The position numbers and the translations under genes are program-made. The notes beneath the pieces are model-generated. The model was not told the origin of the DNA. It did no database searches and saw nothing but the letters and a program-made list of their open reading frames with translations. DNA of 34,233 nt from a virus, in the IMG/VR virus record IMGVR_UViG_3300037635_002609, positions 1 to 34,233 of that record; one strand, 5' to 3'. Below are positions 8,636 to 18,764 of the stretch, one piece after another. Within the stretch, counting starts at the first letter, position 1; each line of letters begins with the position of its first letter.

Positions 8636-10051
8636 TTATCTAGACAAGTTCATTAGAATTTTTTCAAAAAAGTTTGGTTGTTCAACACTTATGCTAGCAC
8701 TTTGCTTCTGGCTTTCAGTGTTTTTCATCAAACTTGGATCCATTGTAAGATTTGCAAATTCTTCCATGTTTAACATAAAACCAGAACCTCTGTTAAAAGC
8801 GTCAGTTTCGCTACCACCATTTAATAATCTTTTTACTTGCTCTAAACTCAAGCCTGTAACTGGTTTTCCTTGTTTACCTGTTACTGAAATATCTGAATAT
8901 GACCATGTTTTATTTTGTTTGTCAAAAGAAAATTTACGATCTTCGCCAAAAGGCGCCATAAACTCGTTACCACTTTTTAAGTTGTTTAACAACTCGTTGA
9001 ACTGTGGTAATGCTATTGGTGTACTAGGCGCTATGTTAACATAGTTGTTTTTAGTAACAAACTGCTTGTAGCTAACTACTGTTCTATCGCCAATATCTGG
9101 AAGTTGGCTATCATCTGTATTAAAGACAATGTTTTCTTGTTCAAGAGTATTTGCGTAGTAATTTACAGCAAACTGAGCGCTTTTATCACTATCATAATCT
9201 GGATGCCCAGGTTGTACTAAAGCGTCTACAATTTCGTTTTTTTCTTCAGGAGATTTATCTGCTAATTCAGGAAATAACCCATCAAACACTACTTCTTTTC
9301 TTAATTCATCTGCTACAGAACCACTTGTGTTTTCCATTAAGTCTGGAGTTGTTAATAAATTTGCAACTCTTATATTTCTATCTGTAGATATAAAATCGTA
9401 CAAGCTAGATTTAATATCGTTTTTATTAAAACTAGGTGACTGTCTTTTTTGTAACACTTTAAAGACTTCTGCTTTTTCTACATCACTCATGTTTGGCACA
9501 ACACCAAAAAAGTTTTTCACATCACCAGGTCTAACTTCTAACACTTCATTATTATTAGATGCTCCAGAATATAAAAAATACATACCAGTGCCGTCATCTT
9601 GAAACCCTATAGCCTCGTCATTTACGTAAGATTTAGCATTTTTTAAAGACTGTGGATTTGTAGCGTCTAGATTTATGTTTTGTTCGTTAGAAAATAAATC
9701 TATTAAAGGACTATGGTGAACTGCAAATTCTTTTTGAAAGTCACCATATTTTTGAGCTTTATACTTAGCCTCATCTAAACTTTCTTCAGTAACGCTACTA
9801 CTAAAATTTTTAATTTTACCATGAAAATGACCAGCAGCTTTTTCACCACCGTTATGTATACCAATACTTTCGGTCATTTTTTTAATGTCTTTTAACAACT
9901 CTTTGTTTACTTCTCTTTTAGCTGTAAAAAGACTCATCATGTTATTACCTTTCTGTATTTCTATTTGAGCTTGGCCCGCATAGATTTTAGTCATGTCTAA
10001 CGTTTTTTCTAAAGTACCAGCCGTTGCTATTAGTGATTTGTCTGCTCTCAT
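8636..10051 (-). CDS. Probable internal virion/ejection protein of unknown fold (471 aa)
   Basis: I do not recognise the family. The protein has no signal peptide or membrane segment and alternates helical stretches with Asn/Asp-rich loops. A segment around residues 160-180 (EVLEVRPGDVKNFFG) looks like a small folded domain, and the last ~60 residues are Ser/Gln-rich before a hydrophobic C-terminal helix. It lies 10 bp downstream of the gp14-like ejection gene and 13 bp upstream of the giant polyvalent gene. By position it corresponds to the middle member of a three-gene ejection module (compare T7 gp14-gp15-gp16). That role is inferred from context alone. The start ATG follows an A/T leader with no Shine-Dalgarno sequence. 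Confidence 0.6.
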   Translation of the reverse strand: MRADKSLIATAGTLEKTLDMTKIYAGQAQIEIQKGNNMMSLFTAKREVNKELLKDIKKMTESIGIHNGGEKAAGHFHGKIKNFSSSVTEESLDEAKYKAQKYGDFQKEFAVHHSPLIDLFSNEQNINLDATNPQSLKNAKSYVNDEAIGFQDDGTGMYFLYSGASNNNEVLEVRPGDVKNFFGVVPNMSDVEKAEVFKVLQKRQSPSFNKNDIKSSLYDFISTDRNIRVANLLTTPDLMENTSGSVADELRKEVVFDGLFPELADKSPEEKNEIVDALVQPGHPDYDSDKSAQFAVNYYANTLEQENIVFNTDDSQLPDIGDRTVVSYKQFVTKNNYVNIAPSTPIALPQFNELLNNLKSGNEFMAPFGEDRKFSFDKQNKTWSYSDISVTGKQGKPVTGLSLEQVKRLLNGGSETDAFNRGSGFMLNMEEFANLTMDPSLMKNTESQKQSASISVEQPNFFEKILMNLSR

Positions 10052-10061
10052 ATTATAAGTT

Positions 10062-10739
10062 TTAAGGATTTAGAAAATCTTGCACACTATCAGTTTGAAG
10101 TGCTGTCATATAGTTTTGACTAGCTTGTGACCTTAGTTGATTAGCATATAAATTAGCTGACGCTTGGTTTGCACCTGCCTGTCCTAAGTTACCAGCGGCT
10201 TGGCCAGTAAGTGCTTGCTGTATGCCTAATAAAGTAGATTGTCTACTAGCGTTCATGCTTTGAAGCATTGCCTCACCTTTTCTCTCAGCAAGTTGAACTG
10301 ATAAATTACCTTTAGCAGCGGCTAATCTATTTGCTCCTTCTTGTCTTGCTATGTCAGCAGATATTTTTTGCGTTCTAAGCATGTTTTGATTTGCTAATGC
10401 TTGAGCTAAACTAGCGATACCACTAGAGCCAGCAGCGTCTCTTAGTGAAGAAAGTAAATTAACTTGAGATTGCTCAGCTCTTCTTGATGCAAACTCTGCT
10501 TGCTGTGTATTTACAGTAAGATCTTCAAATGGATTTTGTACGTTTTCATAAGGATTTATAAAAACTTGCTGTCTATATTTATCTTTTTCAATTTGCAAAA
10601 GTCTTTTTTGCTCATCAAACATTTTTTTATTTTCTTCGTATTGCTCTCTAGACATACGCTCCATAGACCTAGCTGACCTTCTTTGTGATCTTGAGCTAAT
10701 GAATGCCCCTGCAATAGTTGCTACCGCTAACCAACTCAT
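10062..10739 (-). CDS. Internal virion protein, T7 gp14-like ejection protein (225 aa)
   Basis: Residues ~2-16 form a single hydrophobic helix (WLAVATIAGAFISS). A very basic and charged helix follows (about 17-60), then a long Ala/Gln/Asn-rich helical region (78-210) with heptad-like spacing and no cysteine. One N-terminal membrane helix followed by an Ala/Gln-rich coiled region is the usual look of gp14-type ejection proteins, which leave the capsid first and form a pore in the outer membrane. T7 gp14 is 196 residues, a similar size. The gene sits at the head of the probable ejection module. The family assignment rests on architecture and position, not on a recognised signature. Confidence 0.65.
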   Translation of the reverse strand: MSWLAVATIAGAFISSRSQRRSARSMERMSREQYEENKKMFDEQKRLLQIEKDKYRQQVFINPYENVQNPFEDLTVNTQQAEFASRRAEQSQVNLLSSLRDAAGSSGIASLAQALANQNMLRTQKISADIARQEGANRLAAAKGNLSVQLAERKGEAMLQSMNASRQSTLLGIQQALTGQAAGNLGQAGANQASANLYANQLRSQASQNYMTALQTDSVQDFLNP

Positions 10740-10798
10740 ATTATTATTGTTTTTATTGTCATATATTTATTATTACACTTTTAACGTGCTTTTTACTA

Positions 10799-11173
10799 TT
10801 ATACTACCTCAGAACCAACTGAAAATAGTTTAGCTTCAGTAGTGCTTGTGTTTTTCATTTTAACCTTAGCATAATAGCCAGATATTCCAGAGGTGTTTAC
10901 AACACCGCTTTTAGCAAATAAAGCCATAGCATTTGCAAGAGCGTTTCCACTTACACTTGTACCTCCATCATCAACTGTTATAACGTTAGTTGTGTTATTA
11001 ATAGCAGTTACAGTTCCTCTAAGTACTGGAAGATTACTACTATTATTTTTATCTATCCCACTATCAGTACCTCCAGCGTCAAGCGCGTTTACTTTGCCCG
11101 CTGTGTATATAGCGTCGCCTATACTTAGTGATTCGTTTATATTTCCGCTTAATGTTATTGTAAATGTTGCCAT
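10799..11173 (-). CDS. Small beta-rich virion accessory protein (124 aa)
   Basis: The sequence is Ser/Thr/Gly/Asn/Val-rich with repeated short beta strands (FTITLSG, GTVTAINN, VITVDDGG) and no cysteine. It looks like a compact beta-sandwich exposed on a particle. Similar short proteins that begin with a run like MATFTITLSG are, from memory, frequent in marine phage contigs, but I know of no established function. It lies 6 bp after the 527-residue beta-rich gene and before the ejection module, so a tail or head decoration role is the simplest inference. A 59-bp gap to the next gene holds only AT-rich sequence with no convincing hairpin. Confidence 0.6.
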   Translation of the reverse strand: MATFTITLSGNINESLSIGDAIYTAGKVNALDAGGTDSGIDKNNSSNLPVLRGTVTAINNTTNVITVDDGGTSVSGNALANAMALFAKSGVVNTSGISGYYAKVKMKNTSTTEAKLFSVGSEVV

Positions 11174-11179
11174 ATTATA

Positions 11180-12763
11180 TTAAGACCAACCTGGGTCAAT
11201 TGTTAAAAAGTTATCTAAATTTAAACCTATTGTTGTATTTGCCGTAGGAAATTGGTCTATGCTCAACACAAAGCTTATATCAGCAACTCTACCTGCGTTT
11301 TCAAAAATCAATTCTTGACCAGACCTAGATACAACACTGTCGTTTAACACCGCTGTGTGATTACTACTGTCAACAGTGTTAACAGTAAGGTTTTCTAAGT
11401 TAGCACCACTTTTTACAGTAGTAACACCTTCGTACAAACCAACAACATTTCCAACAGCATCGTCAAGCTCTGTGTTGGTCAACAAAGTAATTGTTGCACT
11501 ACTACCAGAACTATTAGCATTTATTATTTTATTTACATCTGCAATTGTTAAAGCTGCAATGTCTTCTTCATTTGGATTAGTTGTAGTAAATACTAAACCA
11601 GAACCTTTTTGTATAAAAGTAGCGCCAGCGCCAGCAAAAGTTAAAGTACCTGAAGGCGTACCACCTGGAACACCACTTAAAACCAAAGCGGTTCCACTAA
11701 TACTAGCCACAGTTACACTGTTGGTTATATTTGTTCCAGTTACAGTCATACCAACTAGTATTTGACTGTTAGAAGCTGATAAAGTTTGTCCTGTTCCTGT
11801 CGTACCGCTAGCTATAGTAGCTGTTGTTCTAAGCTCAAAATCATTAGCAACTATTTCTCTAGCTATTTTAAACGCTTTAGTGTTTAGTTTTGGCTGCAAC
11901 TCTATTACCGTGTTATGCCCAGACGTGCTTGAGTTAGCACCGGTTATAGCTGATGACGATGGTAAAGCTCCATGTGTACCAGAATAAGAGGTGTCAGCAG
12001 AAACACAAGTAATAGTCACTGTAACATCATTTATTTGGTTAAAAGTAAATATGCCAGATAAGGAGTCTGGTAAAACAGTTAAACTGGTATTAGTAACGCT
12101 TAGCTGTAAAGAGTAAGAATCTAAAGACGCTGAACTAGGTATTGTAAAGCTTGTTATTGAATTTCCTTCGCTACCTATGGTTATAGCTCCTGATGTTGTA
12201 GAAGAAGCTGTAAAAGTATTAGATGTAAAATCGTAAGTGTGATTATCAGAATTTCTTTTTAAAAAAAACGAAAATTCTGAATTTTCAGTGCCATTAACCG
12301 TAAGGCTTCTTGTTTGTCCTCCAGCCGGAACATCAGATGTGTCTAAAGCCACACCACTTATTTCTTTTATAACTGTACTATTAACACCAACAGTTTCTCC
12401 AGAGCCTATACTTTCGTTAAAATGTATATCATTATATATTGTATTAACACCAGCTTTAGCACTAATTACAAAAACTTTTTGTGTTACTCTCTCTAAAGAG
12501 TTTTCTGTTGTAGTGCTTGTTACTATTAAATCACCGTTGTTAAAGTTAAACTTAAAATCAGGTGGTGTTGAATAATAAAAATTATCATTAGCAGTAAATG
12601 TAATTGTACATATTTCTTTTGTTACATCTTCAGTTGCAGATACAGCACATCTTTGTGTAGACGAGTTAACAGTTGTAAGAGTAACACCAGAACTAGCGAC
12701 TATACTTACAGTATGATCTGTTTTTGTATTTGTTTTTATATTTAATCCTAAATTTATTGCCAT
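11180..12763 (-). CDS. Beta-rich structural protein with a shared module (527 aa)
   Basis: No catalytic motif or signal peptide is visible. The whole protein is Thr/Ser/Val/Asn-rich and reads as successive beta-sandwich domains: about 1-120, 120-260 and 260-400, then a C-terminal domain. Residues ~316-379 contain a small module (ILVGMTVTG, then TVASI, then SGTLTF) that also occurs, in diverged form, as an insertion in the S74 fibre at the other end of the window. The gene begins just after the stop of the muzzle gene, so the product is probably a tail-associated accessory or adhesin protein. Function beyond that is unknown. Confidence 0.65.
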   Translation of the reverse strand: MAINLGLNIKTNTKTDHTVSIVASSGVTLTTVNSSTQRCAVSATEDVTKEICTITFTANDNFYYSTPPDFKFNFNNGDLIVTSTTTENSLERVTQKVFVISAKAGVNTIYNDIHFNESIGSGETVGVNSTVIKEISGVALDTSDVPAGGQTRSLTVNGTENSEFSFFLKRNSDNHTYDFTSNTFTASSTTSGAITIGSEGNSITSFTIPSSASLDSYSLQLSVTNTSLTVLPDSLSGIFTFNQINDVTVTITCVSADTSYSGTHGALPSSSAITGANSSTSGHNTVIELQPKLNTKAFKIAREIVANDFELRTTATIASGTTGTGQTLSASNSQILVGMTVTGTNITNSVTVASISGTALVLSGVPGGTPSGTLTFAGAGATFIQKGSGLVFTTTNPNEEDIAALTIADVNKIINANSSGSSATITLLTNTELDDAVGNVVGLYEGVTTVKSGANLENLTVNTVDSSNHTAVLNDSVVSRSGQELIFENAGRVADISFVLSIDQFPTANTTIGLNLDNFLTIDPGWS

Positions 12764-12764
12764 A

Positions 12765-15700
12765 TTATACCGATGCTGTATTACTTGTTATTATACCTAA
12801 GCCTTGCACATTGAAATCACTAGTGTCTATATTACTAGCTGTGATAGCGTCTCCTTTTATGTAATTATACCACTTGTTATCTTTTTCTAAAAACTCGTTA
12901 ATAGAGCCTGATTGAGTTGGTGTTACTATAGTTTCTGCAAACCAACCTGTTTTAGCATTGATGTTATAAACGTCAGCATCTGACCCATCAGACGTAACAT
13001 CTAACAAGTCTACTTTACCTTGAGTTCCTTCGTAAATTATATTTTTAAATCTTTTGTTTTCGTAAGGATTTGTATTAAAAACAACTTCTACATAAGGCTG
13101 TGTAACAGCACCGTAAAAATTACATCTTGTTTCATTTGAGTGATGCTTGTAAAGCTCGCCATCATTAAAAGTATAATAGTTGTTATTAAAGCTTATACCA
13201 CTCTGCATTGCTGTAAAAGATTTAAAACTTGACCAACCTTTTGTGCTTTCATTAAAACTAACAACATAGTCAGTCGCACCATCAATTTTTATATTATACT
13301 CATTTTTTCTACTATCATAACTACCAATCAAAGCTGTTGAACTAGATAGTTCATCTTTAAAAAAGTCAGATAAACCATATTGTGATATAGGCGTTAAACC
13401 GTCCATTGATAACCTAAGCACAACACCTCTTTGTTTGTCTGTAAAGTAAGATCTATGTGATTGTGAAGCAAAAGATCTTGGGTCTTTAGATATACCATAC
13501 TCACCAGTGTAAGGTATTGTTTGCCCTAAAACGTTTTTATTTGCAACTAGCTGTGGATTACCATCAGCATTAAACACGGCATCTTTGTTTGCTAGTATTT
13601 TTAAAACTTTATCTTCACACAATACTAAAAGGTTAGAGTCTTTAGTATGTAGCTTTTGTATACTACCATATGTTGGGTTAACGTCTTTAGTAATTTTTTC
13701 AGCTTGTATAAATTGATTTAAGTTATTTACATTGCTAGTAGAGTTGTATATGCCAGAGAATATTAAACCACTCACTCTATTGTCTTGTTTGTAAACTTCA
13801 TCTAAAGTTGTTGAAGCAACTATACCTTTACCTAAAGTAGGTTTATTAAATACATCTTTTATTCTGTTTGACTCAACACCGTTTTCAAAAGAATAGCAAT
13901 TAGAATATTTTAAATCTTGAGTAGTGCCATGATCTTTTATATCGTAAAAATCACTAGCCTCGTAATATATGTCTAGGCCTTCTGTTGTTTTTGGCTCTGT
14001 TTCAAACACTGCTGGATTATCTGTTGTTAGTTGACTTCCTTCCTCTACAACATCACCTATAAACTGTATTACTCTACTAGTTCTACCATTCATTTTACCA
14101 GCTGTAGTTGTATTTCCAGGACCAATTGGATCAAAAGAACCACTATCACCTGGCAACTTGTCTAATTTTATTATATATGTTAAACGCCTGTTACTACCTC
14201 TTAAAAATCTTTTTTCTTCATCTGCTATAGAATCTTGAACTATATCAGCATTACTACCAATTGTACGTTCATCAAAATCAGCAGTTCCGTCGTGAGTCTG
14301 TCTAGCTCTAAACCTTTTGTAGGTTCCAGAACTAGGATCTCTTAAATCACCCCAAGTTATATTTTGCATACCGTCAGGATCATCAAACCATTGGTAATAC
14401 GTAAAGTCATCACCAGGAAAAGGCGTGTGGTTGTATCTTTTTACTTTTTTAAAGTCTATTATTTCAAACTGTTCATCAGTTGGATCATCAGTAAATTTAA
14501 ACTTTGCACCTTTTTTAATGCTATCAGATATACTTTTAAAAACATTAGAACTACTTGTCCAACCGTCATTTTGCAAAGAACTTGCGATACTAGAAACGTT
14601 GCTTTGGCTTAAAGAGATGTGTGGTATATCTGTTTCCATGCCTCCGTAAGAAAGCTCCATGTAAAGACTACCTAGCTCACGAAAAGCAGACCCATAAAGA
14701 TAAACATCAGCATCAACATCGTCTTGCACCGCTCGATATATACCTCTACCAACCCTGTTAAAATCATTTGTACCTCCAGTTGGATTATTACCAAAGTTAG
14801 TACCATCGTTAGCAGCAAACTCTAACTTGTTGCCATTATCTAAATCATAATGAACAGCTCTGTGGTATAACGTGTAAAAACCATTTCCAGAACCAGAAGG
14901 TGATGGGTCATAGCTAGCGTCTCTTTGTATACCTATGTAAGACGTTTGGTCTATAAACCAATTACTACCGTAACTACCTGTTAAGCCTAAATCATTATCT
15001 GAGCCTGCAACACCATACTTAAATAGTCTTAAAAATTTCATGTAAGCCCCTTGCGAACCATAAACGCTGTAGTCTCCACTTCCTTGACTCTGAAACAAAC
15101 CATAGCTATATGAAAAAGCGGCATGCTTAAATGTACCGGCATTTGTTCCACTACCATTAATAAGAGTTTGACCACCGCTTATACCAAGTATATTATCAGA
15201 TATACCAACACCAACTTGACCACCAGTCGAAAGCTCTCCATCTACGTGGATAGTCGCCGTTGCTAAACCTATTGGCATTACTTTATATATATTTTTACCT
15301 GACCCATCTGTTCCATTGTCATTGTCACCACTTGCAAACCAGTTTCTAACCTCATAGTAAAGGGTGTCGTTTGCTAAAAAGTTGTTACTAAAAGGACCTG
15401 TACTATTATAAGTAAGAAAACCAGAACCTTTTAAGTCGTCCCAAACACCAACATTAGCTGAGTCGTAGTTTCTATCTTGTATATCTATTACGTTTGAAGT
15501 TTCTAATCCTTGCGTCTTGTTATTTCTAGTAGTAACAGTGCTTAAGTCTTGATAGTCGTTTATAAAACAACCGTCTATTGCAACACCATCTTGCTTGTGA
15601 AAACTAGGTACGTTAGCAACAACTTGAGCTGTAAGAGTGTTAGTAGAATTTTCGTAAACATTTGAAGTGATAAAAGAGTCTGAATTTACTTTTACAAAAA

Positions 15701-18700
15701 ACCTACCATCAAACTCAGGCTTGTTTTCTAGCTTTGATGTAAAAAACTCTATTTTTACATTAGTTTCAAAGTCTGTTCCATTATCTTGAATTATAAAATC
15801 AATGTCACTTTCTATAAAGGGATTTTCAGTTTTTATTTGATAATGATCACTACCATTGTAATCAACTATCTCTATAGAATCTACGGCATAGGTTTCAGAA
15901 ACTTCATTAATATTGTTTTTAAACTTAAAAACTAAATTTTTTGTAAGCACGAGCTCAGACAAGTTATTATTTCCTTCTGTAACTATCCAAGAGTCTTTGT
16001 TAAAAGATATGGTGTTTGAACCAATCAAAGGTCTAGTGTTTATATTTTCAAATAAATCATTATTAATATGTGCAGAATCACCACCTTCTCCAACACTGTT
16101 TCTATTTGTTTTAACAAAATCTGGTGCATTGTTAGATATATCTAAAATTTTATATATTGCCTCAGCACTATCAACTGCAACACCAGTATCACCATGACCT
16201 TTTTTTAATATTAAAAAATCATCTTCGTCAACCTTGTTTCTTTCTGAAGATGGAAATGAAAGCCAATAACCACCATCACCTGATTTATATATTCTATCAA
16301 GAGCTATGTTATTATAATCACTACTAGTTTCTTTTACAAAATATTTAAAGTGTGTAGCCCATGTTGGTGGATCACTTTTTATGGTAGACTTAATACAGTT
16401 TATAGATTTAGAATTATTTTTTGGTACAGACACACTTGCTGTTTTACCCGTTAAAACCGGTGTTTCTCTACCATATTCATCTGCATAAACAACACCAAGC
16501 TTATAATTTCTTATAGATTTTACAGACTCTCTATTATTTGTTATTATTTTTTTTAATGAAAAGTGGCTTATAGTACAAGAAAAACCAATTTCTCTTATTT
16601 GAAACATAAAATCTCTAGCACTTGGACTATTAGAAAAAGTACCACTACCTGTTGTTCTATCTAAGTTTATAGCCATTACGCCATAGTAGTTTCCATCGCC
16701 AGTTATTTGTCTATCAAAATCACCATATTTACCAGTAGCGTTGTCTCCTGACATCAATGCTGGGCCTTCTAAAATACAAGTTTGACCAGGTGTTTGACTC
16801 CAGTTACTTACTTTAAAGCTGTAATAATACTCAGCATCACTTTCAAGACCTAAAGCAGTATCTGTGTGTAGTTTTACAAATTGAGCTATTCCTGTTCCAT
16901 CAACATTAACAACACCAGCTGTTTTATCATTAACACCTTTTACATGCGTAAATTTAGTAGAACCAGAAGAAGGACTAACTCCATAACCATCAAAATGTGA
17001 AGTCAAATGTCTATTAGGTAAAAGCTCAGGACCAGTAAAAATCCTATCGTCTATATAAGCTTCTAAATCTACATTTTGATTTTCTAAGTCATAACCTTGC
17101 TCGTAGTTAGCATATACTAATCTATTACCCACTATTTCTTGTGCTAAAGCTTTTTTAGGAACATTATCCCATTGTCTTAATAATTGTTTTTCTTCTAATA
17201 AAGAATATATATTTTCTTTAGATATAACATATTTATTTTTCTTCCAATTAAAATCAATGCTACTATCTTTTCTAACACTATCAACTTTATAAACTTCTGG
17301 GTTGTTAGACTCTGTATATAATATATCTACTTGAACCACGTCTTCCGGTATGTCTTCGGGTATTATGTTTGTTAGTTCAATTTCTTTTATTTTGTTTACC
17401 ATACCAGTGTTAAACGCATTTTCTGTGTCGTAAACAAAATTGCTAGGTAAAAAAGCAGCCTGTGTAAATGGTGAAAAAGTAGAATACTCACCGTCTATAT
17501 ATTTAAACCTAGTTGCAAAAAATGAAAATTTATCTTTAAATAAATCAGTTTCTTCTTTAAAAAGAAATGTATTAAACACAGAATTACTTGAAACATTACT
17601 TTGTAAAACTTTAGCTTTAAATATTTTATTACCTTCTAAGTTTACAATTTTTATTCTTACATCAAAATCTGTTGCTGTTGGAGTAGAACCTGCTTTTAAA
17701 TGTATTACATCATTAACTAAAAAAGGATTTCTTCCAGGATTTATTTTTACTTCAATAAAATCACCTTCTAAAACACCGCTCATGTCTAAAGCATCTGTAG
17801 TTAGACTAACCAAAGGACTTCCGTCTACTTTAGTTCTTTGTTCTTTTATGTTTATGTCTGGGGAGTTTATTGGAGATTTTCTTATAACAGTAGTGTGGCT
17901 TTCATCTGCTCTTTTACCTGTTGTTAGAGGGTAAAATGAAGACCCATCTATATAAAGCTTTGTAGGCTTTCTTCTTCCTTCGTCACCTGTTAATGTTCCA
18001 GCAATAGACCTTGATATAGATATTTTTTTAGGTTCAGAGTTGTTGTCTGTCCACATTAAAAAATCATCTACTATGTTTACACCAGTCACAGGGTATGCTG
18101 GGTTAAAATTTAAAGGTCTTTTATTGTCTTTGTGTGTTATGTGTAACGTTAAATTTGTAATAGCTATACCGTCTAAATCATCTATCTTGTTTTCAAGAGT
18201 TAATACGGCATTTGCAACTGTTACTATTCTATTGTTTCTAACATATTCTTCACCAGTAGTAGCGTTAAAAACATTAACGTACATATTGGTTACCATATTT
18301 TTTTTATAAGCGTTTGTGCTTGGTAGTGTAATAGTTTGTGCTGCCACGTCAAAACTAAGATCTGTACTACCAGTATCAAAAACAGCTAGATAACTATATA
18401 CATCTGTAAACACGTTTGTTATAGCGCTACCATCGTATTTTAATATTAAATCTTTACTGACAGTAGGTTGTGTGTCACTAGAGCTAAAGCTACTTGGGTC
18501 AGTTTTTGCTCCTGCTACAAAATAATATACGCAGTTGTTTTTTTCTTCAGCAATTTCACCAACTATAGAACTACCTGTAGGTACAATATCACCAGAAACT
18601 AATGTGTTACCTTTAACACTTTGAACAGTTCCAACGTCATCACCTTCTGATGTTGAAACCTCAATGTTAAGCGCATCTCTATATTGTCCATTAGGTACTA

Positions 18701-18761
18701 ATCTTTCATCAAGGTCTTTATTCATTTTACCTTGAAAAAAGCTATTCTTAATTTCCGGCAT
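12765..18761 (-). CDS. Tail muzzle/nozzle (stabilization) protein, 1998 aa
   Basis: The N-terminus (FFQGKMNKDLDERLVPNG, then YRDALN) carries the pattern of the phage stabilization/nozzle family, related in role to T7 gp12 and P22 gp10 and to the muzzle of crAss-like phages. Later parts contain propeller-like blades, for example the stretch around residues 1640-1850 with LLVLCEDKVLKIL and SYFTDKQRGVVLRLS. Between about residues 586 and 740 there is an inserted jelly-roll of carbohydrate-binding-module type. It starts after LLPNRHLTSHFDG and ends in FSCTISHFSLKKI. At 1998 residues it is several times longer than T7 gp12. The gene is 3 bp downstream of a ring-protein gene. I infer that the product forms the distal tube of a short tail, with the insertion perhaps contacting surface glycans. 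Confidence 0.75.
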   Translation of the reverse strand: MPEIKNSFFQGKMNKDLDERLVPNGQYRDALNIEVSTSEGDDVGTVQSVKGNTLVSGDIVPTGSSIVGEIAEEKNNCVYYFVAGAKTDPSSFSSSDTQPTVSKDLILKYDGSAITNVFTDVYSYLAVFDTGSTDLSFDVAAQTITLPSTNAYKKNMVTNMYVNVFNATTGEEYVRNNRIVTVANAVLTLENKIDDLDGIAITNLTLHITHKDNKRPLNFNPAYPVTGVNIVDDFLMWTDNNSEPKKISISRSIAGTLTGDEGRRKPTKLYIDGSSFYPLTTGKRADESHTTVIRKSPINSPDINIKEQRTKVDGSPLVSLTTDALDMSGVLEGDFIEVKINPGRNPFLVNDVIHLKAGSTPTATDFDVRIKIVNLEGNKIFKAKVLQSNVSSNSVFNTFLFKEETDLFKDKFSFFATRFKYIDGEYSTFSPFTQAAFLPSNFVYDTENAFNTGMVNKIKEIELTNIIPEDIPEDVVQVDILYTESNNPEVYKVDSVRKDSSIDFNWKKNKYVISKENIYSLLEEKQLLRQWDNVPKKALAQEIVGNRLVYANYEQGYDLENQNVDLEAYIDDRIFTGPELLPNRHLTSHFDGYGVSPSSGSTKFTHVKGVNDKTAGVVNVDGTGIAQFVKLHTDTALGLESDAEYYYSFKVSNWSQTPGQTCILEGPALMSGDNATGKYGDFDRQITGDGNYYGVMAINLDRTTGSGTFSNSPSARDFMFQIREIGFSCTISHFSLKKIITNNRESVKSIRNYKLGVVYADEYGRETPVLTGKTASVSVPKNNSKSINCIKSTIKSDPPTWATHFKYFVKETSSDYNNIALDRIYKSGDGGYWLSFPSSERNKVDEDDFLILKKGHGDTGVAVDSAEAIYKILDISNNAPDFVKTNRNSVGEGGDSAHINNDLFENINTRPLIGSNTISFNKDSWIVTEGNNNLSELVLTKNLVFKFKNNINEVSETYAVDSIEIVDYNGSDHYQIKTENPFIESDIDFIIQDNGTDFETNVKIEFFTSKLENKPEFDGRFFVKVNSDSFITSNVYENSTNTLTAQVVANVPSFHKQDGVAIDGCFINDYQDLSTVTTRNNKTQGLETSNVIDIQDRNYDSANVGVWDDLKGSGFLTYNSTGPFSNNFLANDTLYYEVRNWFASGDNDNGTDGSGKNIYKVMPIGLATATIHVDGELSTGGQVGVGISDNILGISGGQTLINGSGTNAGTFKHAAFSYSYGLFQSQGSGDYSVYGSQGAYMKFLRLFKYGVAGSDNDLGLTGSYGSNWFIDQTSYIGIQRDASYDPSPSGSGNGFYTLYHRAVHYDLDNGNKLEFAANDGTNFGNNPTGGTNDFNRVGRGIYRAVQDDVDADVYLYGSAFRELGSLYMELSYGGMETDIPHISLSQSNVSSIASSLQNDGWTSSSNVFKSISDSIKKGAKFKFTDDPTDEQFEIIDFKKVKRYNHTPFPGDDFTYYQWFDDPDGMQNITWGDLRDPSSGTYKRFRARQTHDGTADFDERTIGSNADIVQDSIADEEKRFLRGSNRRLTYIIKLDKLPGDSGSFDPIGPGNTTTAGKMNGRTSRVIQFIGDVVEEGSQLTTDNPAVFETEPKTTEGLDIYYEASDFYDIKDHGTTQDLKYSNCYSFENGVESNRIKDVFNKPTLGKGIVASTTLDEVYKQDNRVSGLIFSGIYNSTSNVNNLNQFIQAEKITKDVNPTYGSIQKLHTKDSNLLVLCEDKVLKILANKDAVFNADGNPQLVANKNVLGQTIPYTGEYGISKDPRSFASQSHRSYFTDKQRGVVLRLSMDGLTPISQYGLSDFFKDELSSSTALIGSYDSRKNEYNIKIDGATDYVVSFNESTKGWSSFKSFTAMQSGISFNNNYYTFNDGELYKHHSNETRCNFYGAVTQPYVEVVFNTNPYENKRFKNIIYEGTQGKVDLLDVTSDGSDADVYNINAKTGWFAETIVTPTQSGSINEFLEKDNKWYNYIKGDAITASNIDTSDFNVQGLGIITSNTASV

Positions 18762-18764
18762 ATA

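Noticed and set aside
10740-10798. Possible hairpin or promoter in the gap between the 124- and 225-residue genes
   Set aside because: Only a 3-base stem (CAC/GTG) was found and no Bacteroidota -7/-33 pair; no support.
17440-17934. Plus-strand open frame of 164 codons, and other plus-strand frames such as 4493-4876 and 11376-11765
   Set aside because: They lie wholly opposite long, well-supported minus-strand genes, have biased antisense-like composition, and show no domain.
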